This document shows positions 18,273 to 26,684 of a DNA stretch of 64,000 nt, piece by piece. Below the pieces are notes generated by a model, which was not told the DNA's origin, did not search any database, and worked only from the letters and a program-made list of their open reading frames with translations. Location: the NCBI GenBank assembly GCA_913061125.1, contig CAJXUB010000002.1, forward strand, positions 1-64,000, given 5' to 3'. The stretch comes from an uncultured Flavobacteriaceae bacterium. GTDB taxonomy: Bacteria > Bacteroidota > Bacteroidia > Flavobacteriales > Flavobacteriaceae. The stretch's first letter is position 1. Each line of letters begins with the position of its first letter. Both the position numbers and the translations under genes were made by a program.

Positions 18273-19322
18273 ATGAAAAAGAGAACCACCCTAAAGGAAC
18301 TTGCAAAGGAGTTGGATGTGTCCATTTCAACGGTCTCTAAAGCCCTAAAAAATAGCCCAGAGATTAGTCAAGACACCATTGACAAAGTCAAGGCATTTGC
18401 AAAATTATTAAACTACCGCCCCAATAATATTGCTCTAAGTCTAAAAAATAAAAAAACCAAAACCATAGGCATTATTATTCCAGATATTGTGCATCATTTT
18501 TTTACCAAAGTCATAAAGGGGGTAGAAAATTATGCCAATGCCAAAGGGTATAATGTAATTGTGGGGCTGTCCAACGAATCCTTTTCTAATGAAGTCATAA
18601 ATATGGAAATGTTGGCCAATGGAAGCATAGACGGTTTTATTGTTTCCATGTCCAGAGAAACGATGCAACATCAAGATTATCAGCATTTTAACGAAACCCT
18701 AAATGAAGGAATTCCGTTGGTGATGTTTGATCGAATCGTGAATGAAATCCCGTGCGACAAAGTTGCTGTGGATGACACTAAAGGCGCTCAAATGGCAGTA
18801 AAAACCCTATTGAATAAAGGCGCAAAAAAAATAGCTCTCATCACCACCAAAGATTATGTGAGTGTAGGACGACTTCGAACAAAGGGTTACATTGAAGCCC
18901 TAAACGCCAATGGGATAACACCCATCCCAGAACTCATCCTGAAAATCGACGATGATTTACTTTACGAAGATTCTTTAGAGAATTTAGAATCTCAAATCAA
19001 AATGTTATTTGCTCAACACCACGACGTCGATGGCATTTTTGCCGTTAATGAACTTTATGCTGTGGTTGCCATGAAGGTCGCCAAAAGCCTCGGAATTTCC
19101 ATTCCTGAACAACTGCAAGTCATCGGATTTACAGATGGAATGCTGTCCAAACACGCTTCTCCATCCCTTTCTACAGTGAGCCAACACGGCGAATCTATGG
19201 GTCAAAAAGCAGCAGAATTATTAATACAGCGCATCGACGAATACACCAGCGAAAAACCGCCACAACCATTCAATAGCGTAATCATTACCACAGATTTAAT
19301 TCTTCGAGAATCCACAAAATAA
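18273..19322 (+). CDS. LacI/GalR-family transcriptional regulator of the alpha-glucan locus
   Basis: A 349-residue DNA-binding repressor or activator. Residues 4-50 form the LacI helix-turn-helix (LKELAKELDVSISTVSKALKN) with hinge helix (YRPNNIALSLK), followed by a periplasmic-binding-protein-like sensor domain starting KTIGIIIPDI and ending in a TDLILRES segment. The ligand is probably maltose or a derivative, inferred only from position between susCDE and the maltose-catabolic operon. It lies upstream of the MFS gene on the same strand, with a separate promoter and an inverted repeat between them. Confidence 0.93.
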   Translation: MKKRTTLKELAKELDVSISTVSKALKNSPEISQDTIDKVKAFAKLLNYRPNNIALSLKNKKTKTIGIIIPDIVHHFFTKVIKGVENYANAKGYNVIVGLSNESFSNEVINMEMLANGSIDGFIVSMSRETMQHQDYQHFNETLNEGIPLVMFDRIVNEIPCDKVAVDDTKGAQMAVKTLLNKGAKKIALITTKDYVSVGRLRTKGYIEALNANGITPIPELILKIDDDLLYEDSLENLESQIKMLFAQHHDVDGIFAVNELYAVVAMKVAKSLGISIPEQLQVIGFTDGMLSKHASPSLSTVSQHGESMGQKAAELLIQRIDEYTSEKPPQPFNSVIITTDLILRESTK

Positions 19323-19323
19323 T

Positions 19324-19353
19324 TTGTCGGAATTTAAAATTCTTATATATTTG
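19324..19353 (+). promoter_or_regulatory. Promoter of the maltose catabolic operon
   Basis: TTG at 19324-19326, a 19-base spacer, then TATATTTG at 19346-19353: a full match to the Bacteroidota -33/-7 consensus, placed 3 bases after the lacI stop. The start point would fall near 19360, leaving a leader of about 90 bases. Confidence 0.65.
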
Positions 19354-19357
19354 TTTC

Positions 19358-19399
19358 ATCAAAACTTACAGTTTTCTCTTTTCGCATTTAAGTTTTGAT
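19358..19399 (+). promoter_or_regulatory. Inverted repeat in the leader of the MFS transporter operon
   Basis: ATCAAAACTTA (19358-19368) and TAAGTTTTGAT (19389-19399) form perfect 11-base arms around a 20-base AT-rich loop. It starts just where transcription is predicted to begin. A T-run does not follow, so it is not a typical terminator. It could be a protein-binding site or an mRNA structure controlling the operon. A partial third copy (ATCAAAA) follows near 19418. Confidence 0.55.
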
Positions 19400-19448
19400 A
19401 TTCACATTTGCTGTTTATCAAAATAGTATTTAAATAAATTATACTATT

Positions 19449-20813
19449 ATGAAAAAGCAACTTCTTGGGTTCTGGGACATCTGGAACATGAGTTTCGGAT
19501 TTTTAGGGATACAATTTGGATTTGCCTTACAAGGCGGGTTTATTTCTCGTATTTTTCAAACTTTAGGTGCGGATAAATCAGACATCCCACTGCTGTGGGT
19601 TGCCGCACCACTGACTGGTCTAATCGTTCAACCCATCATTGGGTACATGAGCGACAGGACCTGGCATCCCAAACTGGGACGCCGAAAACCGTATTTTTTG
19701 GTCGGTGCTATCTTGAGCTCATTGGTCTTATTTTTTATACCTCACTCTCCTATCCTTTGGGTGGCTGTTGGGTTTCTTTGGATTCTAGATGCATCCATTA
19801 ATATCTCTATGGAACCTTTTCGTGCACTGGTGGCCGACAAATTGCCAGAGTCACAACGGTCGTATGGCTTTGTGGTTCAAACCTTGATTATCGGAATAGG
19901 CACATGGATTGCCAGTAATCTTCCATGGATGGTATCTCAACTTGGAGTAAGTAACTCGGCACCTTCGGGTGTAGTGCCCATGTCTGTGAAAGTTGCTTTT
20001 GCCATAGGGGCTTTTGTATTTTTTGTTAGTGTGTTATATACCATTTTGACCACAACAGAATATCCGCCAGAGGATATGCAGGCCTTTGAAAAGGAACGGG
20101 CTCAAAAGAATAGATTTATTCCAGACATTATTGAAAATTTTAAACACATGCCAACTACCATGAAAAAGCTTGGATTGGTACAGTTTTTTTCCTGGTTTGC
20201 ATTTTTTACCATGTGGAGCATGGCTAACCCCGCTCTCACAGAACATGTTTTTAAAACCCCTTCACCAGTGGAGGCCAATTACGATTTAAATTCGCCCGAA
20301 GGACTTGCTGCATTTGATGCGGTCAATACTGCATTTCAAGAATCCTCCAATGCCGTAGGATCCGCCATGGGCGTCTATGGACTATCGTCTATGGCTTTTG
20401 CCCTACTTCTCACATTCTATACGTCAAAGAAACGCATCAACAGAAAATATGTACACATGGGTTCATTGATGCTTGGCGGTTTAGGATTTTTAAGCATGTA
20501 TGTGGCCTCTCCAGAGCAATTAAAATATTGCTTTATTTTGATCGGATTTGCGTGGGGCAGTATTTTATCCATGCCCTATGCCATGCTTTCAAGTTCCGTT
20601 GACCCCAATAAAATGGGAGTTTTTATGGGGATTTTTAACATATTCATTGTGTTGCCACAAATTGCAGCGGCATTAGGAGCCATTATTCATATTTCTGATT
20701 TTATGGGGCCAGAGGCCATTAACCCCATGTTGTTGGCCGGATTTAGTTTAATTATTGCAGGGCTTTCAAATTTTTTAATAACCAATCCTTCAGCCATATC
20801 ATACAAACCATAA
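19449..20813 (+). CDS. MFS sugar transporter (SLC45/GPH-like, probably maltose)
   Basis: Inner-membrane carrier of 454 residues with about 12 predicted transmembrane segments. It opens [21 protein letters not shown] and has the loop 2-3 motif [18 protein letters not shown] (residues about 64-81), characteristic of the SLC45/GPH sugar transporter group. Position directly ahead of pgmB and the GH65 phosphorylase points to maltose or maltodextrin uptake from the periplasm. First gene of a tight operon: the next ATG is seven bases after its stop. Confidence 0.85.
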   Translation: MKKQLLGFWDIWNMSFGFLGIQFGFALQGGFISRIFQTLGADKSDIPLLWVAAPLTGLIVQPIIGYMSDRTWHPKLGRRKPYFLVGAILSSLVLFFIPHSPILWVAVGFLWILDASINISMEPFRALVADKLPESQRSYGFVVQTLIIGIGTWIASNLPWMVSQLGVSNSAPSGVVPMSVKVAFAIGAFVFFVSVLYTILTTTEYPPEDMQAFEKERAQKNRFIPDIIENFKHMPTTMKKLGLVQFFSWFAFFTMWSMANPALTEHVFKTPSPVEANYDLNSPEGLAAFDAVNTAFQESSNAVGSAMGVYGLSSMAFALLLTFYTSKKRINRKYVHMGSLMLGGLGFLSMYVASPEQLKYCFILIGFAWGSILSMPYAMLSSSVDPNKMGVFMGIFNIFIVLPQIAAALGAIIHISDFMGPEAINPMLLAGFSLIIAGLSNFLITNPSAISYKP

Positions 20814-20820
20814 TCAACCC

Positions 20821-21477
20821 ATGAAAAAGAAGTGTTTTATTTTTGATTTGGACGGCGTTATCGTAGACACCGCTAAATATCATTTTCAAGCGTGGCGGGC
20901 GTTGGCCAACGACCTTGGGATTGATTTTACACTGGAGCAAAACGAGCAACTCAAAGGCGTGAGTCGTGTTCGCTCATTGGAAAAAATTTTGAATTGGGGC
21001 GGAGTTACCTTAGGCCCCGATGAATTTCAACATAAGATGAATCAAAAAAATGACAATTATCTGGATTACATTGCTGATATGGATACCTCAGAGCTTTTGC
21101 CCGATGTGGACCGGGTTTTAAAATTTTTGACCCAAAACGATCAGTTCATTGCATTGGGGTCGGCCAGTAAAAATGCCAGACCAATTTTGGATAAAACCAA
21201 AATCACACCCCTTTTTGATGCCATCGTTGATGGCAATGATGTTACAAAAGCCAAGCCCAACCCCGAGGTGTTTTTAAAAGCCGCAAAATTGACTAAAACA
21301 AAACCCAAAAACTGTATTGTTTTTGAAGATTCTTTGGCTGGAATTCAAGCGGCCAACTCGGCTGGGATGCTTAGCATCGGAATTGGTAATGCTGAGATTC
21401 TCAAAGAGGCACAATTTAATTTTGAAGATTTTCGGAGTCTTCCCAATCAATTTTTAAATCAACTAATAAAAAATTAA
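20821..21477 (+). CDS. pgmB: Beta-phosphoglucomutase
   Basis: Converts beta-glucose 1-phosphate to glucose 6-phosphate. The 218-residue HAD-superfamily protein has the nucleophile/acid motif FDLDGVIVDT (Asp 9 and Asp 11 region), a cap domain with LKGVSRVRSLEKIL, the GSASKNA loop, the KAKPNPEVFL lysine, and FEDSLAGIQAA with the magnesium-binding acidic pair. Position next to the GH65 phosphorylase, which releases beta-glucose 1-phosphate, supports the specific assignment. Confidence 0.94.
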   Translation: MKKKCFIFDLDGVIVDTAKYHFQAWRALANDLGIDFTLEQNEQLKGVSRVRSLEKILNWGGVTLGPDEFQHKMNQKNDNYLDYIADMDTSELLPDVDRVLKFLTQNDQFIALGSASKNARPILDKTKITPLFDAIVDGNDVTKAKPNPEVFLKAAKLTKTKPKNCIVFEDSLAGIQAANSAGMLSIGIGNAEILKEAQFNFEDFRSLPNQFLNQLIKN

Positions 21478-21491
21478 GCACATTCCTAATC

Positions 21492-23795
21492 ATGAATCAA
21501 AATTATATCACAGCAGACCCGTGGCAAATTATTGAGGACGGCTTTAATCCTCAGCGTGTGGAGTCGTCCGAAAGTCTCTTCAGTATTGGAAATGGCGCCA
21601 TGGGGCAACGGGCCAATTTTGAAGAAACTTATTCGGGAACTTCTTTTCAGGGCAGTTACATTGCTGGAGTTTATTATCCCGATAAAACCAAAGTCGGTTG
21701 GTGGAAAAACGGATACCCCGAGTATTTTGCCAAAGTATTGAACGCTCCCAATTGGATTGGAATTAAGGTAACCATTAACGGCACAATTTTAGATTTAAAT
21801 ACTTGCTCAGCAATTCATCATTTTAAGCGGATTTTAAACATGAAGGAGGGCTGGTTGAAACGAACATTTCGAGCCACATTACCAAACAATATTGAAGTTG
21901 AAGTTACGAGTTTGCGGTTTTTAAGTTTAGCCCATGATGAGCTTGGTGCCATACGGTATCAGGTCACGCCCATCAACTCCAATGCGAAGATCAAATTTGA
22001 ACCCTACCTCGATGCGGGAATTAAAAATCAAGACAGCAATTGGGACGATGCATTTTGGAAAATTAAATCCATTTCTTCCGAAGGTAAAAATGCATTTATT
22101 GAAGCTGAAACAATGAAAACGGGATTCAATATTTGTACGTTTATGCACTATAATACCTTCTTAAACGGGGAGCTTTTAGAGTTACCCTCCGCCACGCACC
22201 AGACGGACACCATAGTGGCCCAAAGTGTAGAGCTGTCTGTGCATAAAGGCGATGCATTTACCATTGAAAAAATGGGGGGTTACACGGTTGATAGAAACCA
22301 CGGAACTGCTGTGCGCTCTGCAGCGCAAAATATCTTACAAACCGCTTCTGACCTTGGCTTTGAGCGCTTGCTGGATGCCCAAAAACAATCGTGGGCGGAG
22401 ATTTGGAACATGGCAGATATTACCATCGAGGGCGATGTAAAAGCTCAACAAGCCATTCGCTTTAATATTTTTCAATTAAACCAGACCTATTTGGGGACCG
22501 ATCCACAATTAAATATAGGCCCAAAAGGATTTACCGGAGAAAAATATGGCGGAAGCACCTATTGGGATACCGAGGCCTATTGTTTGCCTTTTTACATGGC
22601 AACCAAACCACCACAAGTGGCTAAAAATCTATTGGAATACCGATTTAAACACTTGAACAAGGCCATAGAAAATGCTGAAAAATTAGGATTTAACACAGGA
22701 GCTGCCCTATATCCCATGGTAACCATGAATGGTGAAGAGTGCCATAACGAATGGGAAATAACTTTTGAAGAAATCCATAGAAATGGCGCCATTGCGTTTG
22801 CGATTTACAATTACGAACGCTACACCGGAGATCGTTCCTACACGCAAGACAAAGGAATTTTTGTATTGATTGCCATTGCCCGATTTTGGTTGCAGCGCTT
22901 TAATTTTTCAGAAGAAAAACAACAATATGTTATGCTGGGCGTTACAGGCCCCAATGAGTACGAAAATAATGTCAACAATAATTTCTATACCAACTACATT
23001 GCCAAATGGTGTATGGAGTTTATGCTCGAAAAGTTACACCAAATAAAGGCCACAGACAGCCAAAATTTTAACTCGATTTTGATAGAATCTAAACTTTCAG
23101 AATCTGAAATAGACACCATGAAAACGATGGTTGAGTCAATTTATTTGCCATATTCTAACACCCACGAAGTCTATTTGCAACAAGATGGATTTTTGGATAA
23201 AACGCTAATTCCAGCGGCTAAATTGACTCCAGAAGAACGCCCAATTAACCAGCACTGGTCGTGGGATCGAATTCTCAGATCGCCCTACATCAAACAAGCC
23301 GATACACTGCAAGCATTTTATTTTTTTGAAGACCATTTTTCGTTAGATTCTTTAGAAAAACATTTCGATTTTTATGAACCGTTGACTGTCCATGAAAGCT
23401 CATTATCGCCTTGCGTTCACAGCATCCAAGCCGCGAAATTAGGACGAATGGATCAGGCCTACAATCTCTATTTAAGAACCGCTCGATTGGATTTGGACGA
23501 TTACAACTGCGAGGTCCATGAAGGCCTTCATATCACTTCAATGGCAGGAACTTGGATGAGTATCGTTGAAGGATTTGGTGGCATGCGAATTAAAAATAAC
23601 AACCTACACTTCAACCCCCAAATTCCTAAACAATGGCAATCGTATTCGTTTAAAGTCATTTTTAGAAATCACGTTGTAAAAGTCAATGTCCAACACGATG
23701 GCGTGTCATTTGAGGTCAGTGGCGATAAGTCTTTAGAGTTGTACATCAACAACAAATTGTTACGCGTAGAACCCAACATTGAACTCACCGTATAA
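21492..23795 (+). CDS. GH65 family glycoside phosphorylase (maltose phosphorylase)
   Basis: Phosphorolyses maltose to glucose and beta-glucose 1-phosphate in the cytosol. It has 767 residues, no signal peptide, an N-terminal beta-sandwich domain, an (alpha/alpha)6 barrel with GGSTYWDTEAYCLPFY (about 355-370) and the general-acid Glu in VTGPNEYENNV (about 485). The C-terminal part contains HESSLSPCVHSIQAAKLG, the phosphate-binding region. GH65 also includes trehalose, kojibiose and nigerose phosphorylases, so maltose is the best inference from context rather than proof. It lies 14 bases after pgmB and 10 before the next start. Confidence 0.9.
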   Translation: MNQNYITADPWQIIEDGFNPQRVESSESLFSIGNGAMGQRANFEETYSGTSFQGSYIAGVYYPDKTKVGWWKNGYPEYFAKVLNAPNWIGIKVTINGTILDLNTCSAIHHFKRILNMKEGWLKRTFRATLPNNIEVEVTSLRFLSLAHDELGAIRYQVTPINSNAKIKFEPYLDAGIKNQDSNWDDAFWKIKSISSEGKNAFIEAETMKTGFNICTFMHYNTFLNGELLELPSATHQTDTIVAQSVELSVHKGDAFTIEKMGGYTVDRNHGTAVRSAAQNILQTASDLGFERLLDAQKQSWAEIWNMADITIEGDVKAQQAIRFNIFQLNQTYLGTDPQLNIGPKGFTGEKYGGSTYWDTEAYCLPFYMATKPPQVAKNLLEYRFKHLNKAIENAEKLGFNTGAALYPMVTMNGEECHNEWEITFEEIHRNGAIAFAIYNYERYTGDRSYTQDKGIFVLIAIARFWLQRFNFSEEKQQYVMLGVTGPNEYENNVNNNFYTNYIAKWCMEFMLEKLHQIKATDSQNFNSILIESKLSESEIDTMKTMVESIYLPYSNTHEVYLQQDGFLDKTLIPAAKLTPEERPINQHWSWDRILRSPYIKQADTLQAFYFFEDHFSLDSLEKHFDFYEPLTVHESSLSPCVHSIQAAKLGRMDQAYNLYLRTARLDLDDYNCEVHEGLHITSMAGTWMSIVEGFGGMRIKNNNLHFNPQIPKQWQSYSFKVIFRNHVVKVNVQHDGVSFEVSGDKSLELYINNKLLRVEPNIELTV

Positions 23796-23805
23796 ACCCT
23801 TGAGG

Positions 23806-25719
23806 ATGATTTTAAGTTACAGAAAAATTTTAATGTTATTGTTTGGTTTTTTAACGATGGGGTGCCAAAATACCACCCCAAAAATAGACGTTTTTGAGAC
23901 CTTACCCGCCCTCAAAACCGATCGCGTTGAACCCCCGCATTGGTGGATTGGTTTTGAAAATGATACGCTACAGCTTTTGGTAAAATCTGAAAACATACAA
24001 CACTCTGCAGTGGATACAGCGTCTGAAGCTGTAGAAATTATTGAGGTTCACAATGCCGACAGCCCAAATTATCTTTTTGTAGATTTGAAGATTAACAAAA
24101 GTGCTTCACCAGAAGTTGTCAAGTTGGTATTTTCAACACCCGATGGCGTATCTCACCAATTGGATTACGAATTAAAGGCAAGGCCCAAAGCCGCTCAATC
24201 CTACCAAGGGTTTAACTCCGAAGATGCCATATACTTGATCACACCCGACCGATTCTCAAATGGTAATCCAAACAATGATACCCATTCAAATTTACTCGAA
24301 AAACACATCGATCGTTCCGACGATTATGCCAGACACGGCGGCGATATAAAAGGGATATTGGATCATTTGGATTATATTGACGATATGGGTTTTACGGCAA
24401 TTTGGTCTTGTCCAGTACTTACAAACGACATGCCAAGTGGATCTTATCACGGGTATGCTACCACGGATTATTACCAAATAGACCCTCGATTTGGAACTTT
24501 GAACGAGTATAAAACACTGGTTGAAGAGGCGCGCAAGAGAGACATCAAAGTTATTATGGATCAAATTGTCAATCACTGCGGTTTACACCATTGGTGGATG
24601 AAGGATTTACCTTTTAAAGATTGGGTTAATTTTCAAGATGAATTTTTGGCAGGACAACCCACCATTTATTCCAATCACAGGCGAACAACCAATCAGGACA
24701 TCTATGCTTCGGATTCAGATAAAAAAGGGATGACCCACGGGTGGTTCGTGGGCACAATGCCCGATTTAAATCAAAAAAATCCATTCATGTCAACCTACAT
24801 TATCCAAAATAGTATTTGGTGGGTTGAGGAGATGGGACTGGGTGGAATTCGACAAGACACTTATCCTTATGCCGACAAGGCATTTTTACGCCAGTGGGCC
24901 GGAGCCATAATGCGCGAGTACCCCAATTTTTCGATTGTGGGTGAGGAGTGGAGTTTCAACCCCCTTCTTATTGGATACTGGCAAAACGATCCGAATCAAA
25001 AACACGGTTATATTTCAAATTTGACTTCTACCATGGATTTTGCGATGCTGGACCACATCAAAAAAGGCGTTAGTCAACAGGAATCTTGGGACACGGGGCT
25101 GGTCAAAATCTATGAAGGATTGGCCAACGACTTTCACTACCCCAACCCCGAAGCCATCATGCTGATGTTGGACAATCATGATATGAGTCGAATTTTCACC
25201 GAACTCAAGGGCGATATCTTACAAACCAAAATGGCACTGAGCATTCTATTAACCTTGCCGCGAGTGCCACAACTGTATTACGGAACAGAAATTTTAATGC
25301 AAGATTTTGATAACCCAGGCGATCACGGTCTCATACGAACGGATTTCCCTGGGGGGTGGGCAGGCGATTCCACCAATGCTTTTACGGGAGAGGGACTTAC
25401 CGAAAATCAAAAGGAAATGCAGAGTTTTTTAAAAACGCTTTTGAATTTTAGAAAGAATAGCCCTTCGATTCACCACGGCAGAACCCTTCACTTTGCTCCA
25501 AAGAATGGAATTTATGCGTTATTCAGAGTGTTGAAAGATGAAGTTACCATGTTAATTCTCAATAAAAATGACGATCCGGTTCATTTGGATTTAACCCGTT
25601 TTGACGAATTAAACAACAAAGGAAAAACGTTTAGAGATGTTCTCAACGATCGCACTTTTGTGTGGGACTCAACGCTTACGTTACCTGCAAAAGGAAGTTA
25701 CATATTGACCTCAAAATAA
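23806..25719 (+). CDS. GH13 lipoprotein, SusA-like neopullulanase/cyclomaltodextrinase
   Basis: Alpha-glucan hydrolase of 637 residues, predicted lipoprotein (GFLTMGC, Cys 20), so periplasmic or membrane-tethered. An N-terminal cyclomaltodextrinase-type domain (residues about 25-140) precedes the barrel: IYLITPDRFSNGNPNND (calcium-site region), DQIVNH (region I, about 251), GGIRQDTYPY with the nucleophile Asp (about 350), VGEEWS with the acid Glu (about 380) and LMLDNHDMSR (region IV, about 455). An in-frame TTG at 23779 would overlap the GH65 stop and bury the signal peptide, so ATG at 23806 was chosen. Confidence 0.93.
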   Translation: MILSYRKILMLLFGFLTMGCQNTTPKIDVFETLPALKTDRVEPPHWWIGFENDTLQLLVKSENIQHSAVDTASEAVEIIEVHNADSPNYLFVDLKINKSASPEVVKLVFSTPDGVSHQLDYELKARPKAAQSYQGFNSEDAIYLITPDRFSNGNPNNDTHSNLLEKHIDRSDDYARHGGDIKGILDHLDYIDDMGFTAIWSCPVLTNDMPSGSYHGYATTDYYQIDPRFGTLNEYKTLVEEARKRDIKVIMDQIVNHCGLHHWWMKDLPFKDWVNFQDEFLAGQPTIYSNHRRTTNQDIYASDSDKKGMTHGWFVGTMPDLNQKNPFMSTYIIQNSIWWVEEMGLGGIRQDTYPYADKAFLRQWAGAIMREYPNFSIVGEEWSFNPLLIGYWQNDPNQKHGYISNLTSTMDFAMLDHIKKGVSQQESWDTGLVKIYEGLANDFHYPNPEAIMLMLDNHDMSRIFTELKGDILQTKMALSILLTLPRVPQLYYGTEILMQDFDNPGDHGLIRTDFPGGWAGDSTNAFTGEGLTENQKEMQSFLKTLLNFRKNSPSIHHGRTLHFAPKNGIYALFRVLKDEVTMLILNKNDDPVHLDLTRFDELNNKGKTFRDVLNDRTFVWDSTLTLPAKGSYILTSK

Positions 25720-25725
25720 ATTGAA

Positions 25726-26673
25726 ATGCAACTGAAAATCAATACCATTATTATTCTTTTGGGATGTTGTTTGTACAGCCCCGCATCGGCGAAGGATTCC
25801 ATTGTTGTGCATCACATGAATCCATCAGAACATGTTGTCGGAAAGGTTCAGCGGCTCTATAAATTTGCTTCAAAATACGTTACCCCAAGAAATATTGATG
25901 TGTGGTTGCCCAGCAATTTTGATTCTTCAAAGTCCTATTCTGTTTTGTATATGAATGACGGTCAAATGCTTTTTGACGGTGCCACAACATGGAACAAACA
26001 AGAATGGGGGGTTGATGAACACCTCACGGACCTTCTCATAACAAATCATATTGAGCCAACCATTGTTGTCGGGATTTGGAACGTTCGTTCTGAACGAAAT
26101 GCCAACTATTTTCCAGAACGTGTTTTTAGAGATTTGGATACGACTAACAAACAAGCTTTGCAAAATATGGCCGCTAAACAAAATCAAGTCACCCACATAA
26201 ATTCAGACGATTATCTGAAGTTTATAGTGAAAGAGTTGAAGCCCTATATCGATTCGCATTATCCAACCAAAACAACAAAGGAACACACATCCATTATGGG
26301 ATCCAGCAGAGGCGGATTAATTTCAATGTACGCCTTATGCGAATACCCCGAGGTGTTTGGCGCTGCTGGCTGCCTATCGACCCACTGGATTGGAACCTAT
26401 TCTAATATGGAAACTAATCAAATTCCATATGCCTTGCTGAACTATATGATGGAACATTTGCCCTCGCCCAAAACCCATAAAATTTATTTTGACTACGGCA
26501 CACAAACCCTTGATGCTCTGTATTTACCGTATCAAGATTTAGTAACCACGGCTTTGGAGTATAAATTGTACGACGAAGAGTCCATGCGAAATTTAAAATT
26601 TGAAGGTCACGACCATTCCGAAAACAGTTGGAAAAAACGCCTAAAAACCCCACTTGAATTTATTCTAAACTAA
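25726..26673 (+). CDS. Alpha/beta-hydrolase, putative esterase (esterase D-like)
   Basis: A 315-residue protein with a signal peptide (cleavage near SPASA-KD, about residue 22) and a PF00756-type alpha/beta-hydrolase fold. Visible are VLYMNDGQMLFD, the nucleophile elbow MGSSRGG (GxSxG, Ser about 192), a candidate acidic residue in DYGTQTLD, and the C-terminal His in GHDHSE. Such esterases recur in flavobacterial maltose loci, but the substrate is not known; removing acyl groups from decorated sugars is only a guess. Six bases after the preceding GH13 and 11 before the GH31 gene. Confidence 0.75.
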   Translation: MQLKINTIIILLGCCLYSPASAKDSIVVHHMNPSEHVVGKVQRLYKFASKYVTPRNIDVWLPSNFDSSKSYSVLYMNDGQMLFDGATTWNKQEWGVDEHLTDLLITNHIEPTIVVGIWNVRSERNANYFPERVFRDLDTTNKQALQNMAAKQNQVTHINSDDYLKFIVKELKPYIDSHYPTKTTKEHTSIMGSSRGGLISMYALCEYPEVFGAAGCLSTHWIGTYSNMETNQIPYALLNYMMEHLPSPKTHKIYFDYGTQTLDALYLPYQDLVTTALEYKLYDEESMRNLKFEGHDHSENSWKKRLKTPLEFILN

Positions 26674-26684
26674 ACCCAAAACCT

